A DNA stretch of 64,000 nt from Hofstenia miamia (Eukaryota > Xenacoelomorpha > Acoela), in the NCBI GenBank assembly GCA_004352715.1, contig SCFE01000074.1:564452-628451 (forward strand), read 5' to 3'. This document shows, piece by piece, positions 1 to 10,933 of this stretch. Numbering within the stretch: the first letter of the stretch is position 1; each line of letters starts with the position of its first letter. A program made the position numbers and the translations under genes. The notes under the pieces are model-generated. The model was given only the letters and a program-made list of their open reading frames with translations, was not told the DNA's origin and ran no database searches.

Positions 1-80
1 GTCTGTTAATCATTGCTCCTAAATATCTACATTTTACACGCAATCTTGACTGTGAGGTTGAGCACGCAACATTTGAAAGC

Positions 81-686
81 ATGTGGCTCGAATCTTGTAT
101 TACAGATAAACTGCTTTTAAATGTTTCATACTCACCTCATAAAAAATTTCAAACCGAGTTCATTGAATTTAAATCAGTGGAGTTGTCAAACTTGCCAAAT
201 TTTGATCGCATAATTATGTGTGGGGACTATAATATTAACTATTTTGATAAAAAACAAGCATACCTGATTGAAAACTTTGTGCTTGAGAACAATTTAATTA
301 ATTGTAATATAATAATTCCAACACGCATATCTAAATCTAGTGCAACATTGATTGATTATATATTTACTAATAGTCAAGACAGGTATAGGTATCATTGTTT
401 CACATGTACTTTCAGTGATCACAATTTACTATTGCTAGTAGACAATACGATGCATAGTACTAATCCCGTAAAAATAAACATAATTAAGCGATCAACAAGA
501 CACTTCAATTCCACTAAATTCAATGCTTATCTTAATAGTGTAAACTGGAATGTTATATATAGCATTCCGAACGTTGATGATATGATCGAGTATTATATGT
601 CAAAAATAGAGGCAGTGGTCGACAGATTCGCACCTTTAATGTCGTTTTGGATATATCCTAAGCAAGCAAATCACAATGTGCTCTAG
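81..686 (+). pseudogene. LINE endonuclease (EEP) domain, partial
   Basis: C-terminal part of the endonuclease/exonuclease/phosphatase domain of the LINE at 1-2740. It has the GDYNIN metal-site strand, the xLIDYIFTN strand and the SDHN catalytic histidine. The frame is open upstream of the first Met to the window edge, so the Met at 81 is not the true start. It ends at a TAG (684-686) that separates it from the RT frame, which resumes in another frame from about 689. Non-functional as it stands. Confidence 0.85.
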
Positions 687-688
687 AA

Positions 689-2230
689 TCTGAAAAACGG
701 AGTACCTCACTTTTAGAGTGTTTCAATGAATGGAGAAAGTCTAAAACTGCCCAGAATTACGCAGTATATCTCGCTGCGAAAAAGCGCATGAAAATGCTTG
801 AACAAATTAATTTTGAACGCAAGTCTCTTAAAGTATTTAGTAAGCTAGATACTGAAAAAGACAAATGGCAATATGCAAACTTGATTTATAGTAAAATCTC
901 GAATACTGAATCTCACATTCCCGAGATCAGGTGTTCAAATAACAAATTGTTAACCAGCCAACGTGAAATAGCAGAATATATGAACTCGGTTTTTATCAGA
1001 ATAGGGGAATTTAATGGTCCAGAGGTACCCTATAGTGATAAAATTCCCAGAAAAGCTCAAAAGTTTTTCTTTAATTTCATTACTGAAAGTGAAGTTCTGA
1101 AAAACATTGACTTAATTAATAACTTTAAATCAAAAGGGCCCTCTTCCATCCCTAATTTTATTCTGAAGTTGGCATTCAAGCAAACACTATCAGTGCTAAC
1201 ATTCATTATCAATTATTGCATTCGGCATTCTTATTTTCCCCGACTATTGAAGCAAGCTATTGTGACTCCTATATATAAATCTAAAGAACGCACCAATTGC
1301 AAAAATTACCGCCCAATCTCTGTTACACACATTCTATCGAAAATTATTGAAAAAAGTCTTTATAAACAAATATTAGCTTATTTAACTGAAGAAAATGTGT
1401 TATCACCAAATCAATTTGGATTTCGTAAAAATCATTCTGCCACAGACGCGCTACTTGCTGGAGTTGAGTCTTGGCGAGCATATCTAAATTCAAATAAGTA
1501 TGTAGGCGTGCTATTTCTAGATCTTGCCAAAGCCTTTGATAGTATGTATCATGAAATACTTTTTCGTAAATTATATAAGTATGGTTTCAGTATTGACGCA
1601 ATAACTTTAATACGGAGCTTCCTGACAAATCGGTCTCAAGCTGTAAAGCTAGGCAACCATGTGTCCTGTTATCAACAAACTGTTAGAGGAGTACCTCAAG
1701 GGTCTGTTCTCGGTCCTTTATTGTTTAATATATTTGTTAATGACATTTCCGATTGTTTGAATAACACAAAAATTATTCAGTATGCAGATGATACATGCAT
1801 TTATACCAGTCATAAAAGCAAGCTTGCATGTACTAAGTTATTGAATGAGGATCTTTTAAATATAAAGCACTGGTTTGACACTAACAAATTAAACCTGAAC
1901 TTGGGCAAATGTCAGTTTATTGTACTGCATACTTCTGCAAACTCTACTGACATTGGCTCAAGTTTAGATGTTGATAACAGGACACTGGTCTCTGCTGCCT
2001 CCGCAACGTATTTAGGAGTTTCTTTCAATAATAATTTAAATTTTGATAAACATCTAAATTTAAAAATTCAAAAAATTGCAGGTCTTAGGTCCAGGATTAA
2101 AATATTAACTTCACTCTTTCCCCGAAAATTTTTTTTTAATAAACTATGTCCGTTGTCATATTTATGGAATCGTCAGTTATGGCTCTGTTCTGACTACTGG
2201 TACTCATTTAATGAAATGGCAAAAAATTGA
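689..2230 (+). pseudogene. LINE reverse transcriptase
   Basis: RT domain of the same LINE. Visible blocks: the linker before RT with RKSKTAQNY; finger motif YRPISVTHILSKIIEKSL; palm A with FLDLAKAFDS; GVPQGSVLGPLLFN; palm C with YADDTCIY; and the downstream YLGVSF block. The catalytic YADD box is intact. The first in-frame Met is at 788, but the coding frame opens at about 689, so translation as part of a longer ORF2 is the likely original state. The frame is lost near 2130 at a run of T, and the tail continues in the next frame (2211-2633). Confidence 0.88.
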
Positions 2231-2633
2231 ACGCATTTCCAATAATATCATTGAAATAATTGCCGATGCTCCTAGGTTTTCTCATATAACACCATATTAT
2301 TCTAAATTTAATATAATGAAGCCAACTAAGTACATCATGTACCTGGCCTATCTTTACTTTATTAATATTCTTCTAGGTAAGAACTCTGTTTTTAATAATA
2401 CTGATATACATAATGTTCTAAGTTTCAATAAGCGTACATATTCATATTTGAAAAAGAAAATTATTGCTAACAGCCATGGCAAAAATTCATTTATCATTAA
2501 GGCATCGGAAATATATAATCACATGCCATTGAATTTTAGAAAAGAACTTAAAAATAAAAAAGAAATTCAGCAATATTTCCTTATTGAAACATCAACTGGG
2601 AAAGAGTATTCACACAATTTTCATGTAACATAA
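2211..2633 (+). pseudogene. LINE ORF2 C-terminal tail
   Basis: Continuation of the LINE ORF2 after a frameshift near 2125-2145. The frame reads back upstream through YGIVSYGSVL, a block typical of the region after the RT thumb (Y-x-I-x-x-YG). It then has the Lys/Asn/Tyr-rich C-terminal region and ends at TAA 2631-2633. A Met at 2211 is available but is probably not a real start. Confidence 0.75.
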
Positions 2634-2759
2634 TATGCTTAAGGGAATTACTTGCTCTGTTCAGTGCTACTTTCTGTTTATTTTGTTTGTTTTAGTTTAT
2701 AGTATGCAAATATATTGCTTAAATAGTAGTAGTAGAACGTTTATTTAAAATAAAATCGA

Positions 2760-3480
2760 CAAATAACTTCACTGTAAAGTGACCGCAGAAATATAAATCA
2801 TTGATCATGGACACATCTATTGGTGAAAGTGCACGAACGTAACATTCAAAACTGGTACTAAGGCGTATTAATGTGGCTGAAGTACTTGAAATGATTGACT
2901 ATTTGAAAACTTCGATTTAAAAAAGTTTAAAATTATATCTATAGTAATTTTCAGGTAATTATGAAATCTGGAGCTCGTGGGAGCAAAAGGTTGGTGCCTT
3001 CGTGAGTTATGAGCACTTAATTTTTTTTCAAAAAAACATAAAACAAATTTAGATATTGAGAATCTGCTTAAGGTTTATGATGTTTAAGTTTTTACATGGT
3101 GTCACATAACAGTTTAGTGATTTCATATTTCGTATTTTTTATTTTTCTTTTAAAATTAGGATAAATATTGCGGTTGATTCACAAAACTACTCTAAGCGTT
3201 GCATTCCAGCTATTTAGCATCCGTAAAGCTTTTCTTTCACTTTACAGAAGTTGATAAAATGTTAATACGTTTTCAATTTTTGCATTTATCAATCCAAATC
3301 TTGGATTGAATCCGTGCTTACGGATGCATGACCAGTATTTGTATCTTTAACTAAGTATTTGAACGACTCACTAAAGAGGGCAAGAAAGCGAGCAATTAAA
3401 GCATTTCCTTTGCTATTGGATACTCCAAACTTTTCAAATAAACAAATATGACATAAACCTTCAATCAACAACTCACACTC
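2760..3480. other. No recognisable gene
   Basis: AT-rich sequence between the LINE and the hAT fragment. A 60-codon minus-strand ORF (3289-3471) has no domain I recognise and no flanking splice signals, so it is not called. Confidence 0.5.
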
Positions 3481-3699
3481 ATTGTGTAATTAGACACCCT
3501 TGCCAAGCACTTACTTGAATTTGGTTTCTCTGATTTCCATCAACATCTAAATACTTTTGATGGGCTTAAGGAACTCACTGAATTGCCGGCACAGCCGCGA
3601 ATTTGGAGACCTCCATGAGGTTCGGTCAAATCACCCACAAATATCTTACACCTAACTTGGAGATTCTCTTTATGAAACTGACGAGGAGATTCTACCAAA

Positions 3700-4138
3700 A
3701 GACAATAGATGCGCTTTGCAATATTGAATCGATTGTTTTTGCAGAAATATGAAGAATATGGTGATAGCAAACTCGACCTAGTGGAATTGCAACTAAAGAT
3801 ACTTCCTGTGTTGCTGACAACATGCAACAACGCTTTAAAAACTCCACTCACAGAAGTGAGATATAATCGAAACGATCACTGGAATCCTCATCCATTTTGA
3901 CACAACCGGGATGTTCTTCGAAATGAATACTATAATCCGCATTTACTTGACTTCCCCGTTGCCATGCTCAATTACAGAACGGATATTTTCAAGTTTCAGG
4001 TGCCGTAAGAACGACGTTCGGAGTACGATTGGACAAATCCGCCTCAACTGTTTATACATTTTGCACAACTTCAAAAAATTCAAAATTTTGAAGAAATTTG
4101 TATGTAGAAATGAGAGAAAAAAATTGTTCTTTGTTTGA
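3700..4138 (+). pseudogene. hAT-superfamily transposase C-terminal fragment (ZMYM1/DUF4371-like)
   Basis: Decayed end of a hAT transposase. The diagnostic part is at 3911-4090, where the frame reads MFFEMNTIIRIYL, ITERIFSSF, VRSTIGQIRLNCLYILH. This matches the hAT dimerisation domain pattern (pro-x-ser/thr-x-ala-GLU-ARG-x-PHE-SER, then R-S-x-[IM]-G-x-x-R-L-x-x-L-x-x-[LI]-H). The preceding frame (3709-3897) reads DLVELQLKILPVLLTTCNNAL, which resembles the segment that precedes the dimerisation domain in ZMYM1-like hAT proteins. The two pieces are in different frames and separated by a stop. The RNase H-like catalytic core was not found upstream. Confidence 0.65.
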
Positions 4139-4429
4139 TCGGTTGTTCTCAGATTGTAACTGATTCAGCCATTGTTTATTAATATATTCTGTATTGCAGG
4201 AATAAATATAGTTGTATAACATTGTTGCTGACAAGTGACATCCCAAACATGAACTGATACATATACCAATAATCTATTACTTAGCCTTAATTCTAACAAT
4301 GTTCTCATATGGGAAAAAAGTAAATACCCATCTCCAATTAAATTTAAGACATTACTTTTAAATATTCCTCCATATTTATTTAAACTGATTGTTATGCTGC
4401 ATATTAATACAAAAAATATCATCTTAGTT

Positions 4430-5020
4430 TATTAATGAGGTCGCTACAGTTGTTCTAAATTGACCCAGTTTTCAAAAAAATATGAAAAGTAACGTTAAGT
4501 AGGACCCATTTATGAAACAATATTTTCAAAAATTAATGCAACCAAAAATTTTCTGTACTATTGCAATTTAGTTTTTATATATTTGAAATATAAATGTTAT
4601 TTGTCAAAGTTGCAGCTATATATAATGTTGAACGTTCCCAAGTGGGAACGCTGATAACTTAGATGAAAATTTATATATTGATTATTTTAATAAGTACAGT
4701 TGAGTAATACTAAAACATTCTTTTAAGAAAATCTATGAACAGAATAAACGGTTATGACGCTGGTATATGCTCTTACTTTGCTATCTCGCATTCGGTGTCC
4801 CAATGATCGTCTGGGAGGACCTCAGTTCTTAGCATTTTTGCAGACTCCTGATATGTTTCTAATATTGAATTGCAGTAACTTACACCATAGTTGCTATAGT
4901 TAAAAAAATTAGGGACTGAGAAAAACGTAAATTACTCAGTAACAGCAGAAAAGGGAACACGCTTCTATATCAGATTAGAGAGGAGATATCTGGTTTCACA
5001 TAGTGTATATATCACTTGAT
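4430..5020. other. No recognisable gene
   Basis: AT-rich, no open frame of interest. A short palindrome, cgttcccaagtgggaacg, sits near 4631-4648 and could be the centre of a small hairpin. Nothing else was recognised. Confidence 0.45.
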
Positions 5021-5029
5021 AAATGTACT

Positions 5030-5330
5030 GTGGTGTGCAGTACACCTTTTGAAGCACTCGTAAATTGAGTCCATTAAATTTACTTCAATATTTCGGGGAA
5101 TTTTTATTGTTTGATTCCCATACATATGTTAGTATATCGTCAAAATTGTTTGGATTTTGTTTCTCCACAACGTCCTTGAGTCTGTTCCACACAATTTCTA
5201 TTGAGAATAGATCCTATACTTTTTTGTGTTGAGTCCCGAGCTAGAGGTTGACCACTTCGAGCCTTCCTCTTTAGAATTTCTCCATGCAGCAGCATCCGTA
5301 TATTGCGATAGAATATGACACCGGGACATG
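5030..5330 (-). pseudogene. Tc1-like transposase C-terminal fragment
   Basis: On the minus strand the frame covering about 5090-5215 reads LFSIEIVWNRLKDVVEKQ, followed by NNFDDILTYVWE. This is the Tc1/mariner DDE_3 C-terminal signature, where Asp-Leu-Asn-Pro-Ile-Glu-x-x-Trp precedes a Leu-Lys helix and an x-x-x-Trp helix. Further 3' (about 5030-5090) another frame gives the MD-S-hydrophobic end. The DLNPIE motif has lost its proline. Most of the transposase and both terminal repeats were not found. Only family level is claimed. Confidence 0.5.
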
Positions 5331-5349
5331 TTGTAGTCCTTCAAGGTTC

Positions 5350-6100
5350 TGTAATGTCTGTTGTAATGTTAACATATAATAATATTCAAGTAAATCACTT
5401 TTTTATTGAAGTGAGAAGTTAGAGGAAGATAAAATATGGCGGTAACATAAGATAAAATGTGACAAGTTATTTTACGTGCAGTCAAAAAAACGTCTGATGC
5501 CTGGTTGACAAAAATTCAGAGTGATTTTAGGAGCCAATCCAGAGAAAATTGAATCGAAATTGAAAGTTCACTCTGAAAAGTCTCAATTTTTTCTGACGGA
5601 GCCATATATTATAAAATATAAATTCAATTAATTATTTACCAGATACATAAGCATTTATATTAATATTAATATTTTAACTCTTTTTGAATTTTTTACAATG
5701 TTTATTCCTTTTAATTCTTACGATTTTGGAAATAATTACTATTGAATATTAATATTAACAATATGAATTAAATAAATGCTAATCATCAAATGCAAGGGGA
5801 AATTACGGGCACCGTGTTGAGTCAAGCTAAAATGCTTAATTGTAAAAAGCCTAAGCTTGCGTTTCATGTCATCGATCCCTATTCTAATTGCTGATGAGCG
5901 CGTGCTTGATAAATGAAAATGTTTCTTTCAACGAGTCTAGAAAAATTACCAATTCCAAAGGAAATTTGCCGATATAACAGTTTAATAAAATCATTCTAAA
6001 GATATATTTCGACTTATAAATTTACTTGATTTTATAATATTTCATTTTACTAAATCTTAATTATTGGTAGTAGAAATTTGTGTATATGTAATTTTTTTTG
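5350..6100. other. No recognisable gene
   Basis: AT-rich with several TTAATATTAATATT-type runs near 5655-5760. No domain-bearing frame seen on either strand. Confidence 0.4.
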
Positions 6101-6109
6101 GTGTTTAGA

Positions 6110-6350
6110 CGTGGTTGAACGTTGAAATGATCTAATTAAAAATACTTTCAATGATTTTAAAATGTTTTGCTTCAGTATTCTTTAAATTTTTTACATTATA
6201 ACTTAGTCCACAAGCTTTGAGATGTTTTCAAATTGTTGAATTTATTTCATGTTCTTTTGTTCTTCTATTTAGTTGCCGACCGCAATATCCGATATAAACT
6301 TCACCACAGGTGCATTGAATTTTATAAATTACATTAGATATATCAAACAA
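6110..6350 (-). pseudogene. Penelope-like element GIY-YIG endonuclease fragment
   Basis: On the minus strand the frame at about 6345-6240 reads VIYKIQCTCGEVYIGYCGRQ followed by LNRRTKEHE. This is the GIY-YIG nuclease pattern used at the C-terminus of endonuclease-bearing Penelope-like retroelements: a Y-x-I-x-C strand, V-Y-I-G-x-x-G-R with the catalytic Arg, and R-x-x-E-H. A stop follows the histidine motif by about six codons, and the remaining reading (KHLKAC, then EAKHFKIIESIFN) also fits the end of such proteins. The RT half was not recognised upstream in the minus direction (6350-7280). Confidence 0.65.
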
Positions 6351-6689
6351 ATTAGGCCGTCTTCACAACAACACGGTGAGCGCGTGATGCGGAGGATATT
6401 TGTAACGTCCTTAGGTGACTTCATAACAGGACCGTGACAGCTAATTGGTTTATCGATCCCTACACTCATCACGTGCTCACTGGATTACACGCCAGAACAT
6501 TCTTTGTTGTGAAATCGCGTAACGTGTTGATTTAAAATTTCCTTCAGTTGGAATGAAGCAGCTATTGAATCTTTAATAAATGAATTAATCAATTATAAAA
6601 CAATGTGCGAATGTCAGGGCGTGAATTTTGAAGCAGACCTGATTACTCCTTTAGGCAGCACTGGTGATTGTAATTTTAAATTTCTAACT

Positions 6690-6835
6690 TTGTCTTAATT
6701 CAAAATGTTTTCTTACAGGTTTTAAAGTTAAGAATCAAGACGTGTTTATTAAATTCATTGGGATATGCAGATGCCAGATCTTGGTAGATATCATTTCCAA
6801 TAGTCATAGTGAAATCTAAAATGCTTTATTAATGT
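6690..6835 (-). repeat. Dispersed repeat, related to 36408-36525
   Basis: The reverse complement of this stretch aligns over about 110 bp with 36408-36525. Shared blocks include ttagatttcactatgact, ggaaatgatatctaccaa and tttaataaacacg, ending at a common cttaact...gtaagaaaa segment. In both copies one frame stays similar (GNDIYQ, then NKFNKHVFILNL at 36.4 kb or NEFNKHVLILNF here), which suggests it derives from a coding element I could not name. Confidence 0.6.
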
Positions 6836-7320
6836 GGGTTCAGGGAGAAATCCCGTAAAAGACTATTAGAAATATCTTTTCAAAAAGATTAGCAAAAATT
6901 TAAAACGTAGAAGTAGTAGGTGAAGCTTACAATTTATGGGAGAACAATTTTCCCCCATACTCATGTTTAGAGGAAAAATTGTTCAAATGCATAAAATATT
7001 TAGAGAAGAATATTAATATATACGTTTAAATAAATAGTGTAATACTGAAACAGTGAACAAAGAACATATTTACGAACTTTTGTATAAACCATAATAAAAT
7101 TCTTCACAATATAAGATACTATACCCTGGTAATCATCCATGTTTAATGAAATAAATGATATTTATATTTACTTTGTGTTAGCCAATAAGAAAGCTCCAAG
7201 CTGTTTTGGAATTGATGTAACACTTGGTGTAATTTTTGTTATGATGGTAAGTGTTTTCAAGGATTATCAATAGTTTGAAAATCTTTACATCACAAAAGAT
7301 AGCTATGATATAGAATAAAT

Positions 7321-7639
7321 ATGAAAACAAAAAAGAAAAAAGAAATAATTGGTTTAGATGAAAATGGAAATTTTATAAAGAGAATAAGCAGAGATGATAA
7401 TGTAACACAGCAGTTATCCGATCTTTCCCTGACAACACATCCTACAAAGATAAGTTCTGGGCAGTACGGGAGCCACAAATCAAATCCAACATTGGATCTG
7501 AGCAGTACGGGACTCACACAGCAATTATCCGATCTCTCTCTGATAACACATCTTACAAAGCTAAGTACTTCTGAACCAAATATTAATAACAATTTTTTGA
7601 CCTTCATAAATCACCGTGTGCCCACCTTAAATAGAGTAC
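7321..7639 (+). CDS. Unidentified ORF with internal repeat, runs into assembly gap
   Basis: An open frame starts at ATG 7321 and is still open when the sequence enters the 1-kb gap. I do not recognise the family. It starts Lys-rich (MKTKKKKEIIGLDENGNF). It contains two copies of a segment QQLSDLSLxTHxTK (about 7410-7452 and 7519-7561), separated by SSGQYGSHKSNP-type sequence. At DNA level this is a 100-110 bp repeat unit sharing ttatccgatct, ctgacaacacat / ctgataacacat, and cagtacggga. It could be the start of a retroelement ORF1/gag-like protein or a host exon. The codons are no more AT-rich than those around it. Low certainty that it is a gene. Confidence 0.3.
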
Positions 7640-8639
7640 NNNNNNNNNNNNNNNNNNNNNNNNNNNNNNNNNNNNNNNNNNNNNNNNNNNNNNNNNNNNN
7701 NNNNNNNNNNNNNNNNNNNNNNNNNNNNNNNNNNNNNNNNNNNNNNNNNNNNNNNNNNNNNNNNNNNNNNNNNNNNNNNNNNNNNNNNNNNNNNNNNNNN
7801 NNNNNNNNNNNNNNNNNNNNNNNNNNNNNNNNNNNNNNNNNNNNNNNNNNNNNNNNNNNNNNNNNNNNNNNNNNNNNNNNNNNNNNNNNNNNNNNNNNNN
7901 NNNNNNNNNNNNNNNNNNNNNNNNNNNNNNNNNNNNNNNNNNNNNNNNNNNNNNNNNNNNNNNNNNNNNNNNNNNNNNNNNNNNNNNNNNNNNNNNNNNN
8001 NNNNNNNNNNNNNNNNNNNNNNNNNNNNNNNNNNNNNNNNNNNNNNNNNNNNNNNNNNNNNNNNNNNNNNNNNNNNNNNNNNNNNNNNNNNNNNNNNNNN
8101 NNNNNNNNNNNNNNNNNNNNNNNNNNNNNNNNNNNNNNNNNNNNNNNNNNNNNNNNNNNNNNNNNNNNNNNNNNNNNNNNNNNNNNNNNNNNNNNNNNNN
8201 NNNNNNNNNNNNNNNNNNNNNNNNNNNNNNNNNNNNNNNNNNNNNNNNNNNNNNNNNNNNNNNNNNNNNNNNNNNNNNNNNNNNNNNNNNNNNNNNNNNN
8301 NNNNNNNNNNNNNNNNNNNNNNNNNNNNNNNNNNNNNNNNNNNNNNNNNNNNNNNNNNNNNNNNNNNNNNNNNNNNNNNNNNNNNNNNNNNNNNNNNNNN
8401 NNNNNNNNNNNNNNNNNNNNNNNNNNNNNNNNNNNNNNNNNNNNNNNNNNNNNNNNNNNNNNNNNNNNNNNNNNNNNNNNNNNNNNNNNNNNNNNNNNNN
8501 NNNNNNNNNNNNNNNNNNNNNNNNNNNNNNNNNNNNNNNNNNNNNNNNNNNNNNNNNNNNNNNNNNNNNNNNNNNNNNNNNNNNNNNNNNNNNNNNNNNN
8601 NNNNNNNNNNNNNNNNNNNNNNNNNNNNNNNNNNNNNNN
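7640..8639. other. Assembly gap of exactly 1000 N
   Basis: Run of 1000 n, a nominal gap length. It may hide the rest of the 7321 ORF, the 5' part of the LINE that begins right after it, or further exons of the minus-strand helicase gene. Confidence 0.95.
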
Positions 8640-8640
8640 T

Positions 8641-9410
8641 ATTATCTAGTTAGATATTTTGTCTTCCGAAATGTACCTATATACTATATACATGTTCATT
8701 TGCAAACACAACACAGAAAGCACTTACATCTCAATTACTACACGTAAACTACCAAATTCAGTCAATGAAATATCTGAAATATATAATAATTATAACTCTC
8801 TAAATATATTCGATGACTTAAATATTAATTACTTTAATTCATATGAACGAAATTCTAAAATGAAATGTCTGCTACTTGTAATCTTCGTTGTGTTAATACA
8901 GTTTGTCCAACTCGAATGAACAATTTAATTGATTACTTTTTTACTAATTCTGATGATTCCTTCAAATCCTTAATGTTTGAATCATTTAGTGATCATGCAC
9001 TGTGTGCATATATTAGTAACAAAACTATTAAAAACAAGCAATTTAAATTCATATATGCAAGGGACTATTTATCTTCACATATCAATTAAATTGTGGAATA
9101 ATTTAGATAATGAAACGCGACTAGAATAAAACTATAAAAAATTTAGAAAAAAATTGAAGCAGTTTCTTCTAATAAAATATACATTAGGGGACGATAATAC
9201 ACTTCATGCATTCGAAACATACATCCAACATTGAGCACCTACACAAACATTCACACAAACATCGATTATGATATTATATATTGTACATATTAATTTGTAG
9301 TTAAATATTTGTTTATATTTTATTTTTCATTTGTCATGTGTTAGTTTGTAGAATTTGGTATACATTGAGCAAAAAATTTGCTTTGACTCTTATTATTATT
9401 ATTTATATTA
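8641..9410 (+). mobile_element. LINE fragment: endonuclease joined to 3' end (RT deleted)
   Basis: The frame at 8659-8900 reads FDDLNINYF, and the frame at 8865-9086 reads RMNNLIDYFFTN and FSDHALCAYIS. These are the metal-site and SDH blocks of a LINE endonuclease, in two frames. At about 9085 the sequence jumps directly to the C-terminal end of ORF2 (LWNNLDNETRLE, KKLKQFLLIKYTLGDD), so the whole RT domain is missing. The same C-terminal end occurs in the LINE on the opposite strand at 10662-10937 (KKIKQFLLSRQTLLGID). Its 3' tail, ttgactcttattattatt at about 9383-9400, matches that LINE's tail too. Both therefore belong to one family with an (ATT)n tail. Confidence 0.75.
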
Positions 9411-10548
9411 TCATAATGGGTGCTGAATACAATTCACCTATTATAATGGCGTTGAATACACTTTCATGAACTATTATAATGGCGTTAGACACAAAAACTA
9501 TTATAATGGCGCTTAATATTATTACTATTATTAAGCAAAAAATTTTTGAAAACGACTGACTTTTTTGGTATGTATGAAATCAATTAAGCAGTAAGTTACA
9601 TCCATACTAAATTTTCTGAATAAACTCATATCGTGAGTATTTTTTAATAGGAAAACAGATTGCTTAGCGTATAATGTTTGGATTGATTTCAAACTAGGTT
9701 TAATTAAATTTTACATCTAGATAATGGCTTCCATTGTTTTTGAGAAGAGATCTAGTCCTAACATGAATCATTGTAGGGGCAAGATAATGTAGGACGTTAC
9801 TGAATCAAACAATTTTAAACTAGTCATTGCTTTAAATAAGTTTGTTCTAGGTGTAGAATGTAATTTAGAAGAGAATTAAAGTGGTCCGAAGTGGATCCGA
9901 TCATTATTAGCTGCACAATCAGTGTTTTACTAAGGGTCATTCCCTTAAATTATTAGGGCTATGACATTGCGAAAATGCTGATTGTGCTGCGAAAAATGCA
10001 CAGATCGACTTCGTACTGCTTTTATTCTCTACTAAGCATTATTTTACATCTAGAAAGTGCTTTTCAAGTTACTTTTAGCGAACCCAAGAGCTGGTATTGC
10101 TAACACCGGCTGGGGAAATTATTACTTCAAGAACCAATCTAGGTTTGTAAAAAATTGTTCAAATGTGTAGATTGCTATATTTAATCATCTACTTTATCAT
10201 TTAACAGTTAGATATACTAATATTCAATAAGAAATTATAATAAAATATTAAGCGCCATTATAATAGACCCTTAGCTATATTTAGCGTCATTATAATAGTT
10301 CAATTTAGCTTGTATTCAATGCCCTTATAATAGGTAATTTCGGAAAAATTTGGAAGCCCCTATCTCCTAAACTAATGCTCCTATTTTACTCAAACTTACT
10401 GTACATTTGAGGCATTGCATAGCGAAGGTACACACCAAGTTTTATTGAAATCAGATAAAAACTGAAGCCAAGTAATGCAAATGGCGCTGAATATTATGAA
10501 GAGGGCGATGAATACACCAAAATCCCTGAAAATCAGCTATTCAGCGCC

Positions 10549-10553
<5 letters not shown>
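9411..10553. repeat. Nested inverted-repeat element between two LINE tails
   Basis: Non-coding element with ordered inverted repeats. Left side motifs: ataatgggtgctgaatac (9413), cctattataatggcgttg...(9437), actattataatggcgttag (9471), actattataatggcgctta (9498). The right side has the mirror order: aatattaagcgccattataa (from about 10246), tagcgtcattataatag (10282), gtattcaatgcccttataat (10312), attcagcgccataata (10539). The inner pair forms terminal repeats of about 85 bp around roughly 725 bp of unique AT-rich sequence. An outer pair sits next to the (ATT)n/(AAT)n LINE tails on both sides. No transposase is visible. It looks like a non-autonomous foldback/MITE-type DNA element. Confidence 0.65.
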
Positions 10554-10585
<32 letters not shown>

Positions 10586-10586
10586 G
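10547..10586 (+). repeat. (AAT)n microsatellite, 3' tail of minus-strand LINE
   Basis: About 12-13 ATA/AAT triplets. On the minus strand it is the (ATT)n tail of the LINE at 10587-12060. The plus-strand LINE at 8641-9410 ends in the same tail, preceded by the same ttgactct sequence. Confidence 0.85.
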
Positions 10587-10933
10587 AGTCAATCAAATTT
10601 ATTGCTTAAATGTATATAAAAACTATAAACTAACATGACAAAACTAATTAAATATGCAATATTAATTAAAGTAATTTGACCATGCATTGAGTTTATTATC
10701 TATGCCCAATAATGTTTGCCTACTTAATAGAAATTGTTTTATTTTTTTCTTGAAGTGTTTATAGTTTTTCTCACATTTTATATCAATACTTAAATCATTC
10801 CAAGAGATTGAACATTTAAAAGAAAATGAATCTTGACGATTATTGATGCTAAAAAGTGTTTTACTTCTTTTATTGATTTTGATGCAATTATTAAGAAAAC
10901 TTAATGAACTTAATTCATGAATAAATTTGTGAA

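Larger units (their letters stand above)
1..2740 (+). mobile_element. LINE (CR1/jockey-like) non-LTR retrotransposon, ORF2, 5' cut by window edge
   Basis: Remnant of a non-LTR retrotransposon that would copy itself by target-primed reverse transcription. The reading frame is already open at base 3. The 3' half of the apurinic-type endonuclease (3-683) shows MCGDYNINYF, LIDYIFTN and SDHNLLLL. The reverse transcriptase (about 689-2140) shows YRPISVTHILSKIIEKSL, FLDLAKAFDS, GVPQGSVLGPLLFN and the catalytic QYADDTCIY. A C-terminal thumb/tail region runs from about 2130 to the TAA at 2631-2633. The ORF is broken twice: a stop/frameshift near 650-690, and a second frameshift at the T-run near 2125-2145. 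The 3' UTR appears to end near 2740 after a short (TAG)n run. Assignment to the CR1/jockey group comes from motif style and is not a tree-based call. No poly(A) or target-site duplication was pinned down. Confidence 0.9.

Noticed and set aside
3540-3851. 103-codon minus-strand ORF
   Set aside because: Opposite strand to the hAT remnant; no domain recognised.
7321-8649. A 442-codon protein across the 1-kb gap
   Set aside because: Only the first 106 codons are real sequence; the rest is n. The continuation after the gap is two codons.
10547-10586. CRISPR-like or centromeric repeat array
   Set aside because: A plain (AAT)n microsatellite forming a LINE tail; no spacers.
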